From NCBI GenBank assembly GCA_003290165.1, contig QNQO01010678.1:1-64000 (forward strand): a stretch of DNA of 64,000 bases, written 5' to 3'. Under the pieces are notes generated by a model that saw only the letters and a program-made list of their open reading frames with translations, made no database searches and was not told the origin of the DNA. Every line of letters begins with the position of its first letter. Position 1 is the first letter of the stretch. This DNA comes from Berberis thunbergii (Eukaryota > Streptophyta > Magnoliopsida > Ranunculales > Berberidaceae). Of this stretch, positions 23,443-33,300 are shown piece by piece. Made by a program: the position numbers and the translations under genes.

Positions 23443-23575
23443 AGGGTGTCGACGCGCTCTACGTGCGCAAATACTCAATTTATTTTTTTAATTTGATTAC
23501 AACTTTTCAATAATAAGTAAAAATTATTGTTAAAATTCTAAACAAAATAATTATTTATGATTTAAAGGCCTATGT
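23443..23575 (+). repeat. Diverged direct repeat, copy 2
   Basis: Partner of 22300-22440. Shares TCGACGCG / TCGATGCG, TTCAATA(G/A)TAAGTAAAAATT and AATTCTAAACAAAATAATTATTTA. Confidence 0.45.
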
Positions 23576-24840
23576 ATAATTTACAAATGATTTTTTCGCC
23601 TTTTAAGAATTTCATCGAAAATTTCATTAGGTACTCATTCAATCAAAACCCGAATATTGGCACAATGGACATATGAACTTTATCATCATAATGGTTTCAA
23701 ATACCTAAAACCTGTAGTATGAGTAAAGAATGCTATCAATCATTTTTATGCATGTTGTCTAAATGTATCATAAACAAAGCTCACTACACTGCCACTTTCA
23801 ATGTTTATGAACAGAAATTGGGCATCAATGTTTCAAAAAGGACAAAGGAAATCATTACTATGAAAATAAACGACAAAGGAAATCATTACTATATTAAAGA
23901 ATGCCAAGATATCATGAATGTGTCAAAAACTAAGTGCTTTTGAACAAATTACAAGTCAGAACCCATCATTCACAATAATTTCCTAATCTCAATAAAAATA
24001 GAATAAGAAATCTGAGTTATTAAAAAACCTTTATATTTTTCTCTTTCCATACACACCACATGACAAGGTGAAGAACCTTCCAACAAAAAGGGCTTCAATG
24101 CATTCACAGTGTATAGAAATGATGAATGTATAGAAAATTTTCCCAAACAAAGAGTTATCTAAAACCTTCCAACAAAAAAGGCACTTTAAAAAAATACATA
24201 GCATTCTAAATATTTTTGCGAACATTTTAAATCATAATAACATGCAAGGAGAATGGGAGAGAACAGGGGAAAGCATTGCTCGAAAAACGAAGAATATTTT
24301 ATCGAAGAAGAGAACGCGGCGATGAGAGAATGGTGTTCTTAGCTCAATTGGATATAATATTATTGTGTGGTTGCTAAGAGATTTATATACTTTTTTTTCT
24401 TGTCAAATTTGATTATTATTCTCGGAGGAAATTTGGGCATAAAAGTGTTGTTATGTTGTCAACTTTGTGTCAAGAAAATGAAGTTAAGAGGACACTTGAC
24501 TAAAGAAAGCACAAAAGATGCTTTCTATTTTCTCTACTTTGTTATAGATGCCTACTTGTTTCCTAGTTTCTTTTTTCTCCCAATTGTTTAAATTTTTTTT
24601 TTAAAATACTAAGTTTGATCAGGCAGCTCTAAGTTATGCACACAATTGTAATTACTTGTTATCGAAACAATTATCTTTTATGTATAGCCTTATCTTAATT
24701 AGGATCACTTCGATTGCACGGAAGAAAGCAATGATGCCTTTTTATTTCCGTCAAAAACCGTCTTAGAGGTATCTAAGTTGCAGTTCTCTGAAAAAAGTCA
24801 AAAGAATTGGCATTTCATCTTGGTTTTAACACGCGTAAAA
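23576..24840. other. AT-rich spacer
   Basis: Contains a 26-base near-tandem pair (ACGACAAAGGAAATCATTAC, twice near 23845-23900) and the LINE-tail-like piece at about 23895-23960. No gene seen. Confidence 0.4.
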
Positions 24841-24844
24841 GACA

Positions 24845-25105
24845 CTTAGAGCACCATTTCTATGAAAAACATCAGTGAGCATACTGCCCTTAGCATTCTC
24901 AGAAGCTTTTCCCTTTCAATGAACTTCCTTGCAATCAAACAAACCCTTAATATAGGCATGCAGTCACAAAAAAATGTCAAATAAAATGTAACAACTGCTC
25001 TAAAATTTATTTTTTGGAAATTTTAATCAGGGACGACTAAAAAGTTTAAGGCGCCAAATTGTTATTAACATATTAAAATATGATAATACACTAATCATTT
25101 GTTTT
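24845..25105 (+). repeat. Dispersed repeat, copy 1
   Basis: CTTAGAGCACCATTTCTATG through GATAATACACTAATCATTTG matches 47956-48205 with interruptions. It includes the long near-identical core AATGTAACAACTGCTCTAAA ... AGGCGCCAAATT. Class unknown. Confidence 0.55.
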
Positions 25106-25626
25106 TGTCCAAACAAGAACAAAAATCACAAACAAGTTGCATTATTGACATGTATATTCCATCAAAACATTCCCTAGTGGTAACCCTAATTTTCAAAGAA
25201 AACAATTCAAGCCCCAATGATAAACAATAATCTCCTCTTCCTCCTCCTCTTGCCTCATATTCTCCCTCTACTTGTTTGAAACAAATGATGGTGGTTTTGA
25301 AATAAGACTCAACTTGACTTGGACATTGTAGTGACTTTGACATGGTGGTTTGGAGGTATATTGTGGTGGGGGTCGAGAAAACTTGACTACTCATGTTAAT
25401 TCAACAAGTAGGTCAGGCAGAGTCAAAGTTATGGTCTTGCTCTAGGGTAGTCGTGAATGCAACACTGTACCCACCACCAGGAACATCTGTGCATGTGCTC
25501 TAGCTCTAGTCTTTTTCATGTAACTGTCCTAGTAAAAATGTTTTTGTTTTTGTACTAGTATTCACAAAACACACTTAACACACTCACTCAAACAGGGTTC
25601 AAAACATCATCCTGTATTCTAACTCT
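25106..25626. other. Spacer left of the CACTA element
   Basis: No gene recognised. Confidence 0.4.
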
Positions 25627-25649
25627 CACTACTACAAATATTAGCTTAG

Positions 25650-25925
25650 GTAACGCCACTTAGATAGCACTTTTTTAAAGAGCTATCCAAGTGGGCACTA
25701 GGATAGCGCTTATTTTGTCTTTAAAAAAAAATTAAAAAAAAAAAACACTACAATAGCGCTTTTAATTTTTTTTTCAGTTAAGCGCTATCTTAGGTATGTC
25801 TTAGATAGCGCTTTAAAAAACGCTATGAGAAAAAACGTTACCAAAGCTACCATAGCGCTTTTAAAGTGCTTGCATAGCGCTTCCGAAGCGCTATGCTACT
25901 TAAGATTTAGGATAGCGCTTCCTAA
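25650..25925. repeat. Left subterminal AGCGCT array of CACTA C
   Basis: At least eight AGCGCT-type hexamers, most in GATAGCGCTT or AAGCGCTATC context. Spacing is irregular (roughly 10-40 bases). Confidence 0.85.
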
Positions 25926-25977
25926 CCCCCTAAATATCTCTCTTTCGTTCTCTTCTCTTATCATTCCAATACCTTCA

Positions 25978-26591
25978 ATGGCGACTTCCTCCGCGAAATC
26001 CATCTTTCACCCCAGTTCGAGTTTCCCTCTCAGACACCAAAAAGTCCCTCCTTTATTCAAGATCATCTCTCTTTCTCCCCTCTCTCCATCATTCTGTTTC
26101 TCTCTCAACGACCTCTCGATCTCGATTTCATGTCGTCGAAGCAGTGAATACCCTCGAATCGCCTCAAATCAGGCTCTCCAAGTCACGAGTACAAGAACCC
26201 ACCGCGGTGGATGCGAAACCCACAGTTCTCGTATCCGAGAAGCTCGGAGAAGCAGGGTTGGAGGTGCTGAGGACCTTCGCGAATGTTGATTGCTCGTACA
26301 ATCTGTCACCAGAGGAGTTGTGTGCGAAGATCTCGCTCTGTGATGCTTTGATTGTGAGGAGTGGGACGAAGGTGACGAGGGAGGTGTTTGAAGCCGCGAA
26401 GGGAAGGTTGAAGGTGGTGGGCAGAGCTGGTGTAGGGATTGATAATGTGGATCTGCAAGCTGCGACAGAGTTTGGGTGTTTGGTTGTTAATGCTCCCACT
26501 GCCAATACTGTTGCTGCTGCTGAGCATGGGATTGCTTTGCTCTCTTCCATGGCCAGGAATGTTGCCCAGGCTGATGCCTCCATGAAAGCTG
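25978..26591 (+). pseudogene. Captured exon 1 of D-3-phosphoglycerate dehydrogenase
   Basis: From ATG 25978 the frame gives a plastid-transit-like N-terminus (MATSSAKSIFHPSSSFPLRH...). A frameshift between about 26100 and 26140 moves to the frame with KPTVLVSEKLGEAGLEVL, RSGTKVTREVF, GRAGVGIDNVDL and NAPTANTVAAAEHG, the conserved PGDH N-terminal substrate/NAD-binding region. It ends ASMKAG at a GTGAGC donor, where plant PGDH exon 1 ends. The Rossmann fold and ACT domain exons are absent. The parent enzyme starts phosphorylated serine synthesis in plastids; this copy cannot. Confidence 0.85.
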
Positions 26592-27575
26592 GTGAGCTTG
26601 CTTTTAATTTCTCTTGATGAAATTCCACTTTCAATTTTGCAATTGCACTACACTATCTTCCCTCTGGGTTTTAATCTGCTTGCTTATGTTTTTTGCATTA
26701 ATCAAGACTGTGCCTCGGTCGTTTCCCAAGTAACCCCTTTCTCCTGTCCGTCCGTCCCAAATTAATCTCACCTGATTTCAAATCGAAAACTCCATTTTAG
26801 AGACTCCACAGAGCTCCAAGCGAACCATCATCCCGGCCCCCTTCGACATCTGCAATCTTCCACTCCACTGCCCTCGTCTTGCTACAACTGATCTCTATCT
26901 TATTTGTCTATTTTTGTCTAGGGTTACATACCCATCTTAGTTGAGCACTCCAGCAGCCAATTTACTGAGCGATTCAAACTGATTTGAATTCAATCCAATC
27001 TATCCTTTGATTCAGCAACGTATGAATAAATGATTCAGAGTTTTGATTGGGGTGTTTTGATTCATTATTTTCAGAGTTTGGGGTGTTTTGAATCCAATCG
27101 ATTCAGTAGATTTGTAGTACCCAATCTTTGTTATATTTATGACCTTATGTTTATTAATGCAAGCTACTTGTCCCCCTCATTGAGGTGTATGAGCTTATGA
27201 CCCATTTGAAAAAGTTGGGTTACATCGATCATTCTGATTTTGTATTTGAGAGGTAGTTCCTAATACATATGAGAATCTGTCTGATTTGATTTCGAGTGAG
27301 GGTCTTGACCATGACGAAGATGATTTGTGTTTCTTCCACCTAAATAGTCTTCGAATTTTCTATTGTTATCGACTCATCATAATTAAGAGATTCACAATTT
27401 TTCCTGTTGGGTCTCAAAATACTCTTTGAATTATGGGCAAGTTTGCAATAACCAAGAGGATGAATCTAAGTGATACATCATCATTTGTCTAAGATTTTAT
27501 TTTTATTTTATTTTTATTTTTTTATGTTATTTAGTAATTAGTTCACTGCTAATATGATGATGGTGTTCGCTGCAG
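26592..27575 (+). other. Unassigned interior of CACTA C
   Basis: Begins with what is probably intron 1 of the PGDH fragment. A pyrimidine-rich, 5'-UTR-like stretch lies at about 26740-26940. No further coding could be assigned with confidence. Confidence 0.35.
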
Positions 27576-27734
27576 GGTAGTAAGCTGACGAAGAGGGAAA
27601 TGGAGCTGATGGGAAGTAAGAAAATGAAACAAGAAGTAGAAGAAGAATGCACTCTTGACGGCACCGTGGATCGGCGTGGCCGCCCTGCAATCCGTCCATC
27701 AACTGGAAGTTGTTTGTTGGAATCCTCATATTAG
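27576..27734 (+). pseudogene. Captured first exon of an NPF (NRT1/PTR) transporter
   Basis: After a CAG acceptor, the ATG at 27600 gives MELMGSKKMKQEVEEE then CTLDGTVDRRGRPAIRPSTG. That is the NPF-family N-terminal signature before the first membrane helix. One lost base shifts the frame just after it (the alternative frame reads LFVGILIL), and the exon ends at a GTACGT donor. The twelve-helix body is missing. NPF proteins are proton-coupled nitrate/peptide transporters. A 60-bp tandem duplication follows (AATCCTCATATTAGGTACGT at 27721 and 27781). Confidence 0.75.
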
Positions 27735-28362
27735 GTACGTAACATCATTCCTCCTTCATCCCTTTTTAGTTTTTGTTGTGAATCCTCATATTAGGTACGT
27801 AAAATCTAACGGTGAATCTCCGAGTGTAACCTCAACTAATTTAAACGTAGGCAGTGATGTTATGGATTCTCACTTGGCAAGTAGGATGTATAGAATAGCT
27901 CTCTCACTCTGATAAGCTTATCTGATATGCATATCATCATCGTCATCTATACATCATCTAGGGAAGAGGAGGTACTCTCCCTCACAGTCACTCCTCCCGA
28001 GCTGGCTGGACCAGTCCTCCTTTCTTTAGGAGGTGGTTCATGTACCCCATCTATCATTGATGATGTGTTGGTGTGGTGTAAGATCACTTGTCCTTGTTAT
28101 AATTACGGGAAAAAAAGGAAGGGAAAGACAACATGTTCTTAAGGCATCCTACGCTACACATGCAATGTTGCAAAGGTGTTGTGCTATTTACAATACTTTA
28201 TGTATTAGATGTCGATTTCTAGAGAACAAAATAAAAACTGTTAATTGAGAAACAAGCCTAATACATATATATATATATATATATATTTATAGCAAGAAGA
28301 ATCAAAATGACATTATTATGCATGGTCCATCTGAATGTTGAAGCCTAATATATATATATTGA
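27735..28362. other. Unassigned interior of CACTA C
   Basis: Includes the second copy of the 60-bp duplication, an (AT)n run at about 28266-28289 and TGAATGTTGAAGCCTAATAT repeats that recur at 30840-30890. No gene recognised. Confidence 0.4.
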
Positions 28363-30987
28363 CTAGCTGAATGTTGAAGCTGTTAATTGTGTTTCGCTTA
28401 CTGGCAAATTGTTTTGCTCGCAAGTATCCTTTCTGCCATTTCCTGATGTCACATTGTCATTAGATTGCCCGTCATTATTTTGGTTTATCACATGACCAGA
28501 GAAGGTTTTCTTATGGTCATAGTTCTCATTGATTTCATTGCTGTCACTGTCTTCTTGCCCACTACACGCACCTCCTACATGGTATATAGGCACAGAACTC
28601 GTCTCTGCTTCTTCATGGGCAATACCTCTTGCTTCTGTAGGTTGACCATTTTCACCTTCACAGCATGCTTCATTGTGATCGTCTTCCTCCATTAGTCCTA
28701 CACAAACCTCTGTTTCATAATGTTTTTCTACCATGTTCAAAATTTTCTGTTTCTGGGATATGTGACGCTGTGTCAGGGCTATGGCCTTGTGGGTAGAAGT
28801 CCAATCACAGCGGCTCCAAAGGTAAAGAAGGGCAGGTCTCAACTTGTCTGTTATTTCGACATTGTCCTCCCATATAAGATCATATGCTGTTTCCTTTTCA
28901 TCTAATCTTTTTGTTTCCCGGGGAATAATGAGTACGAGGAGCTTTGGCTTGAACTCAACAACATCCTCAATTAACTTGTTTGCCGAAGCAGCTCCAAATC
29001 CAAGCGGAAGTTTCAGCCCAATTATCAAGTGAGACCCAGTGGGGAGTTCCTTCCGACATGCATTCATCCAATTTCTGTTCTGAAAATTACAATCACTCTT
29101 TGGTTGGAAAATGTCATAGTTCTTTAACGAAAACCTCTTCCCAGTCTCTTCAAGCTTTTGTCTCATTACAACATTATAATCATCAGCATCTTGGCAGAAA
29201 TTAGCTATCATGTCACCACTCTGTACATACCAATGAAGCTTCTCAACAATCTGATTGAGAGTCTCTGATTTGCAATCAGTTTCTGCAACCTCAATACTGC
29301 AGTCTTCTAACTTCTCTGAGGCTATCCGAACAGTCTCCACAGATTCCTCAACCATTCTCAATGGTGTAGCTTTTTCTTTGTTTGACACTGCACGAGCAGA
29401 TGGTACTTTTTGCTCTCTGACAACTTTCTCTGAGCTTCTTAAAGAGGGTTTTTCTTTCATGAAATCCACTAATCTCTCTTCTCCGTCAGTGTCTAAAATA
29501 TGTGAACTGCTTGGTTTCTTCTTGAGAGGGCTACATTTCATGGCTGTTTCACTTTTCTTGCATGCCACAGCTTGCTTCTTTGGTTTGAGAAGCACCAAAA
29601 TATTATTCAGCGCTGTATCTCTCTCTCCCTCCTCCAATGGTTCATTGAATTCATTTATTGCAAAGGACTTGTCTACTACCTTAGAAACCTTATCATACAT
29701 TTCATAAGGGTCTTTTATTTCCCTTTTCTGCTCAGAATCAATACCAGCTTGTTTAGAACCTCGTCTCCCATTCCCTTTAGTATTATCATTATCTTTTGCT
29801 GCAGTGGTTACCATTTCAACTTGTTTTTGTGTCTCTACGGGAGCTCTTGCAGAATGGACTTTAGAAACTATGCATTTCTTTGCCACAATTTTCTTTTGGT
29901 TTGATTTGAAATCTGAAGGTTGTTTGTCTATTGCTTCTTTACTAGTTTTGATAGGAACAGTTATCTCCAATTTCTTTTGAGAATCACTCCCTTGTCTAGA
30001 ACATTGTTCCTCGTTCCTTTCAGTAGAACCATTAAGCTTTACTGCAGTTGACACCTTTTCAACTTGCTCTTGTGTCTCCACAGGAATTCTTGTAGAATGA
30101 ATTTTAGAAACTATGTTTTTCTTCGCCACAGCCCTCTTGCTTGATTGCAAATCTGATGGTCCTTTCCTCATTGCAGAATCAATATGTTGTCTACAGCCTT
30201 CTTCTTCATTCATTTCAGTAGAATTGTTGTCTTTTACAGCACTGGACGCATTCTCAACTTTTTTTTGCATCTCTGCAGGAATTTCTGTTGTAGAATAGAG
30301 TTTTGAAACTGAGCGTCTCTTCTTTGTCACAACCTTTTTTTGGCTTGTTTGTAGATCTGAAGGTGGTCTTTTCTTCACAGTGTTGACACAGGGAAATATT
30401 ATGTGGTTTCTTAGAGGTGTCATGGTAGTCACATCGATCTCGTGCTTGAAGCAATATATCAAGGCACGATTTCTTGGCAGCAAACCATCCCAACCCCTTA
30501 CAGGCAACATATCTGGTGAAGCTGTAAAAGAAATGCCGCTAGGCAAGCATTTTCTATGGTATGTCCTCGGACAGCGTCTACATACAGCAAATTGCAATGC
30601 AAGAACCTCCTTATTTTCTTCTTTCTTACAGAAACGGCACTTATGAACTGGACAAGTAAATGACTGCCCTGCAGTAATTTTTTCCTCAGTGCATTGGGCT
30701 TCAGCTTTATTCCCTGGATGGAGCAATTTAGCAACACAACGGGCGTGATAAAAATAGCCACAAGACCCAGAACTGCAGTGGAATACCTCAGCATCACGAG
30801 AAAGGGTTTTGTTTAGGTCGGTTTGGTTGGCTAGTTTCAATATATATATATATATATTAGGCTTACTAGCTGAATGTTGAAGCTTGATAATTTCACTCAT
30901 ATAGAATTGACACCGTCTGATGATATTGCAGGTATGAGAGCACCTGTCCGGCCTCCTCCTGGCCATCCTTCTCAATGTAGTTCTCAA
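28363..30987 (-). CDS. EDM2-like ORF, 874 codons, intronless, inside CACTA C
   Basis: The homology resembles plant ENHANCED DOWNY MILDEW 2, a nuclear PHD protein controlling heterochromatic gene expression. PHD-type Cys/His clusters lie at residues 70-88 (HCSSGSCGYFYHARC) and 111-147 (CPVHKCRFCKK ... CRRCPRTYHRKC), followed by GWDGLLPRNRALIYCFKHEID (about 165-185). A Lys-rich linker contains three repeats beginning PSDLQ/PSDF near residues 209, 277 and 357. The C-terminal methyltransferase-like region (about 590-760) has KLHWYVQSGDMIANFC, LIIGLKLPLG and YDLIWED. The family's DFCCG and NPPF motifs are degraded (NFCQD; LKLPLG). The first ~65 residues come from AT-rich, intron-like DNA and are unlikely to be native. 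A long ORF without introns or stops suggests a cDNA-derived copy or recent selection; whether it is expressed is unknown. Confidence 0.75.
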   Translation of the reverse strand: MRTTLRRMARRRPDRCSHTCNIIRRCQFYMSEIIKLQHSASKPNIYIYILKLANQTDLNKTLSRDAEVFHCSSGSCGYFYHARCVAKLLHPGNKAEAQCTEEKITAGQSFTCPVHKCRFCKKEENKEVLALQFAVCRRCPRTYHRKCLPSGISFTASPDMLPVRGWDGLLPRNRALIYCFKHEIDVTTMTPLRNHIIFPCVNTVKKRPPSDLQTSQKKVVTKKRRSVSKLYSTTEIPAEMQKKVENASSAVKDNNSTEMNEEEGCRQHIDSAMRKGPSDLQSSKRAVAKKNIVSKIHSTRIPVETQEQVEKVSTAVKLNGSTERNEEQCSRQGSDSQKKLEITVPIKTSKEAIDKQPSDFKSNQKKIVAKKCIVSKVHSARAPVETQKQVEMVTTAAKDNDNTKGNGRRGSKQAGIDSEQKREIKDPYEMYDKVSKVVDKSFAINEFNEPLEEGERDTALNNILVLLKPKKQAVACKKSETAMKCSPLKKKPSSSHILDTDGEERLVDFMKEKPSLRSSEKVVREQKVPSARAVSNKEKATPLRMVEESVETVRIASEKLEDCSIEVAETDCKSETLNQIVEKLHWYVQSGDMIANFCQDADDYNVVMRQKLEETGKRFSLKNYDIFQPKSDCNFQNRNWMNACRKELPTGSHLIIGLKLPLGFGAASANKLIEDVVEFKPKLLVLIIPRETKRLDEKETAYDLIWEDNVEITDKLRPALLYLWSRCDWTSTHKAIALTQRHISQKQKILNMVEKHYETEVCVGLMEEDDHNEACCEGENGQPTEARGIAHEEAETSSVPIYHVGGACSGQEDSDSNEINENYDHKKTFSGHVINQNNDGQSNDNVTSGNGRKDTCEQNNLPVSETQLTASTFS

Positions 30988-31052
30988 ATGTTTTCACAAT
31001 CTTCATCATCTTCTTGTGATTAATCTTGTCCTTGTGCATTCTGTTTCTGCAG

Positions 31053-31115
31053 GCCATTGATAGGCTTCCTTTAGTTCCCGGAGTTCTTGAGCTCGTTGGA
31101 ATTGGTTATTCTGGG
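31053..31115 (+). pseudogene. Captured exon of a CURT1/CAAD-domain thylakoid protein
   Basis: A 63-bp segment between a TTTCTGCAG acceptor and a GTAAGT donor encodes IDRLPLVPGVLELVGIGYSG, typical of the CAAD domain before the second membrane helix of CURT1-family thylakoid-curvature proteins. Only this one exon is present. It lies on the plus strand. Confidence 0.7.
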
Positions 31116-31366
31116 GTAAGTTCCACACCTATTACTGCTACTATATATATATATATTAGTTGAGAAGGCTGCTATCAAGAAATATAATTGGACCTTCAGT
31201 CATTTACATTTATCTTACTGATACAAAATCCTTTGTGTTTGGCAGTGGTTTGCATATATATAGTAGCAATAATAGGTGTGTTCTTGTATTTCAGGTTAAG
31301 ATTTATATACCGACTTAGTGTGTGTGTGTGTTGTTATACTTATACAATGCCATGATGCAATTTCAG

Positions 31367-31560
31367 GTTATGCGAGGATACAATTTGAAGTGGCGGTAGA
31401 ATCTGAGAAACATTCAGCGGTGCCGCAATGTACAGACGAAGTTAGGACTGTAGGAGAAGCTGTTGGCCATTTCATTTCGTGGCCAAAAAAGCTGGTGTAT
31501 ATATATGATAGCATATTAACAATTTTGTATGAATGCTTAAATTATATTTTGAATGAATGA
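31367..31560 (+). pseudogene. Possible remnant of a CACTA-encoded gene
   Basis: After a TTTCAG acceptor the frame reads CTDEVRTVGEAVGHFISWP. The pattern (V/L)GEAVGxFIxWP is one I associate with TNP1/En-Spm-like plant transposon proteins. An exon-like piece with RPPPGHPSQ at 30932-31015, also after a CAG, may belong to the same transcript. The assignment is tentative. Confidence 0.45.
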
Positions 31561-31679
31561 GAAATAGTTAGTTATCATGTTGTGTCTTTATTGATTGATT
31601 GAACGTTGTCATTATTATATTAAATATTATATTTAGCTCAGAAAATCGGTATCGGAAAAATAGAAAAAACAAATCAAAT

Positions 31680-32100
31680 AACTTAGATAGCGCTCAAATT
31701 AGCGCTATCTAAGTTTAACATATATACTACAATAGCGCTTCTTTAAGCGCTATCTAAGAACAATCTAATTACTTCCATAGCGCTTATTTACGCGCTATCT
31801 TAGCAGATAAACAAATCTAATTTAAAAAAATCATTTAAATTAAATAGCGCTTTGTTAAGCGCTATTCAAGCTAATTTTAAAAAAATAAGCGCTTACATAG
31901 CGCTTTAGAAGGCGCTATTGAAGTTAATTAAAAAAAAAAAAAACGCTTAGATAGCGCTTTTTAAAGCGCTATCTAAGCGAAGCGCTATTCAAGTACGCGC
32001 CTTGCATAGCGCTTTTTTGAGCGCTATCTAAGCTACCATAGCGGTAGCTTAGATAGCGCTAAAAAGCGCTATCTAAGCCTATTTTTAAGCGCTATGCAAG
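31680..32100. repeat. Right subterminal AGCGCT array of CACTA C
   Basis: About 18 AGCGCT hexamers, often as inverted pairs such as TAGATAGCGC...GCGCTATCTAAG, up to the terminal repeat. Confidence 0.85.
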
Positions 32101-32118
32101 CCTATATTTGTAGTAGTG

Positions 32119-32864
32119 TCTTATCTTAAAAACAGGTGAACGATTATCTCATCAATGTCTAACGGTTATTGGTGTTGACTTGAACAATCTCATAAGGTCT
32201 AATACATTGAGTGCTAAAATTTTCTAGGTTTTATTTTAAGTTTGGATGCCATGGACACTTTCATCATGAATAAGTATAAACTTGAGTTAAAACATCTCTA
32301 ATCATCCCCTTTCAGGGCTTTATATAAAAAAAATTGCTCCAATCATTTCCCTAAATAATTTTCTATAATAATTTCACATTCAATTTCTCGGGAAGTTAAT
32401 CATCTCATATATCTCATATAATAATAAAAAATTCTCAATATTTAATTTTTTAAATTAAAATCAAATAAAAAATAAAAACAAAAAAACCCTCAACTACATT
32501 CTCATCTTTTTTAATAATATTATAATAATTGAAATTAATAATATTCAATTTGAAATTAATAACAGTATATATTCAATAATAATATAATTGTAATTAATAA
32601 TAGTATAATTGAAATTAAATTGGTATATAAATGTTGAAGATATATTAATATAATGATAAAAACAAAAGTTAAAATAGGAAATGTAGTTGAAGATGTTTTT
32701 AAGAGATGAGCAACCATGTTGACAATCAATAGTCAACATCAGCACATTCTCTGACCTAGTGTGCTGTATTGGCTGGGTATCTAGAATGATTTCCACATAT
32801 AAAAGCTGAAAACTTGAAAACTTACATCCTTGGATATCAGTATCTGCTATTACCCTGATTCTAA
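32119..32864. other. AT-rich spacer
   Basis: Very AT-rich (32380-32680), with no gene recognised. Confidence 0.4.
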
Positions 32865-33000
32865 GAGCAAGGGATGGCCTCCTACCGCCCATTCTCCTCG
32901 AGATGGGCGGTGATGCACATCTCGAGGAGGATGGGCCGGGGGGGGGGGGGGAGACCTTCCCTCACACCTCCCTCGCTCCCTCACACTGGCTCCCTAGACT
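32865..33000. mobile_element. Foldback element with G-run
   Basis: TCTAAGAGCAAGGGATGG ... CGCCCATTCTCCTCGAGATG mirrors CATCTCGAGGAGGATGGGC ... CTCCCTCGCTCCCTCAC...CTAGA. A 14-base G run sits at about 32938-32951. Same style as 8292-8406. Confidence 0.5.
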
Positions 33001-33035
33001 CACTGTTGCTATTAAGAATGTCCAAAATGATTTTC

Positions 33036-33132
33036 TAGAGCCAGGCCTCGCCCAACACTGTCCATCATTATAGAGATGTGTATGATGATGGATGGTGTTG
33101 GGCCAGGCTTGGCGCAGGTCTGACTCTCTAGA
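33036..33132. mobile_element. Small foldback element
   Basis: CTAGAGCCAGGCCTCGCCC mirrors GGGCCAGGCTTGGCG...CTCTAG. The central ACACTGTCCATCATTATA mirrors TGATGATGGATGGTGT. A related string (AAGCCTGACGCGGGTCTGAC) occurs at about 10797. Confidence 0.5.
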
Positions 33133-33300
33133 TTTTTTGATGTTCGAAGGGCAACAATTCTAGCCAGCCTTGTTTGATAGCAATTTTTTTATAGTTCTAT
33201 CTCTTCTATAGATAATATTTGTGATTGTGTTTTAAAGACAAAAAGTAAAAAGTGTAAAAATACAAAAAAAAATAAAAAAAAATACTATCAAACAAGATTG

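Larger units (their letters stand above)
25627..32118. mobile_element. Pack-CACTA element C (CACTA transposon carrying host gene fragments)
   Basis: The left end CACTACTACAAATATTAGC and the complement of the right end CACTACTACAAATATAGGC are matching CACTA (En/Spm) termini. The flanks are TCT at 25624-25626 and 32119-32121, the 3-bp duplication expected. Subterminal regions (about 25650-25925 and 31680-32100) carry more than 20 AGCGCT motifs in both orientations, candidate transposase-binding arrays. Inside are fragments of PGDH, an NPF transporter, an EDM2-like ORF and a CURT1-like exon, plus one exon that may derive from a CACTA-type gene. No full transposase is present, so the element is non-autonomous. 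Confidence 0.9.

Noticed and set aside
25650..25925. A CRISPR-like or binding-site array in the AGCGCT repeats.
   Set aside because: Irregular spacing, both orientations, eukaryotic context and position at transposon ends make them subterminal repeats.
25978..26591. A real PGDH gene start.
   Set aside because: A frameshift follows the transit peptide and no later PGDH exon occurs before the CACTA end.
32938..32951. A G-run as telomeric or quadruplex signal.
   Set aside because: A single homopolymer in a foldback loop; no telomere-type repeat around it.
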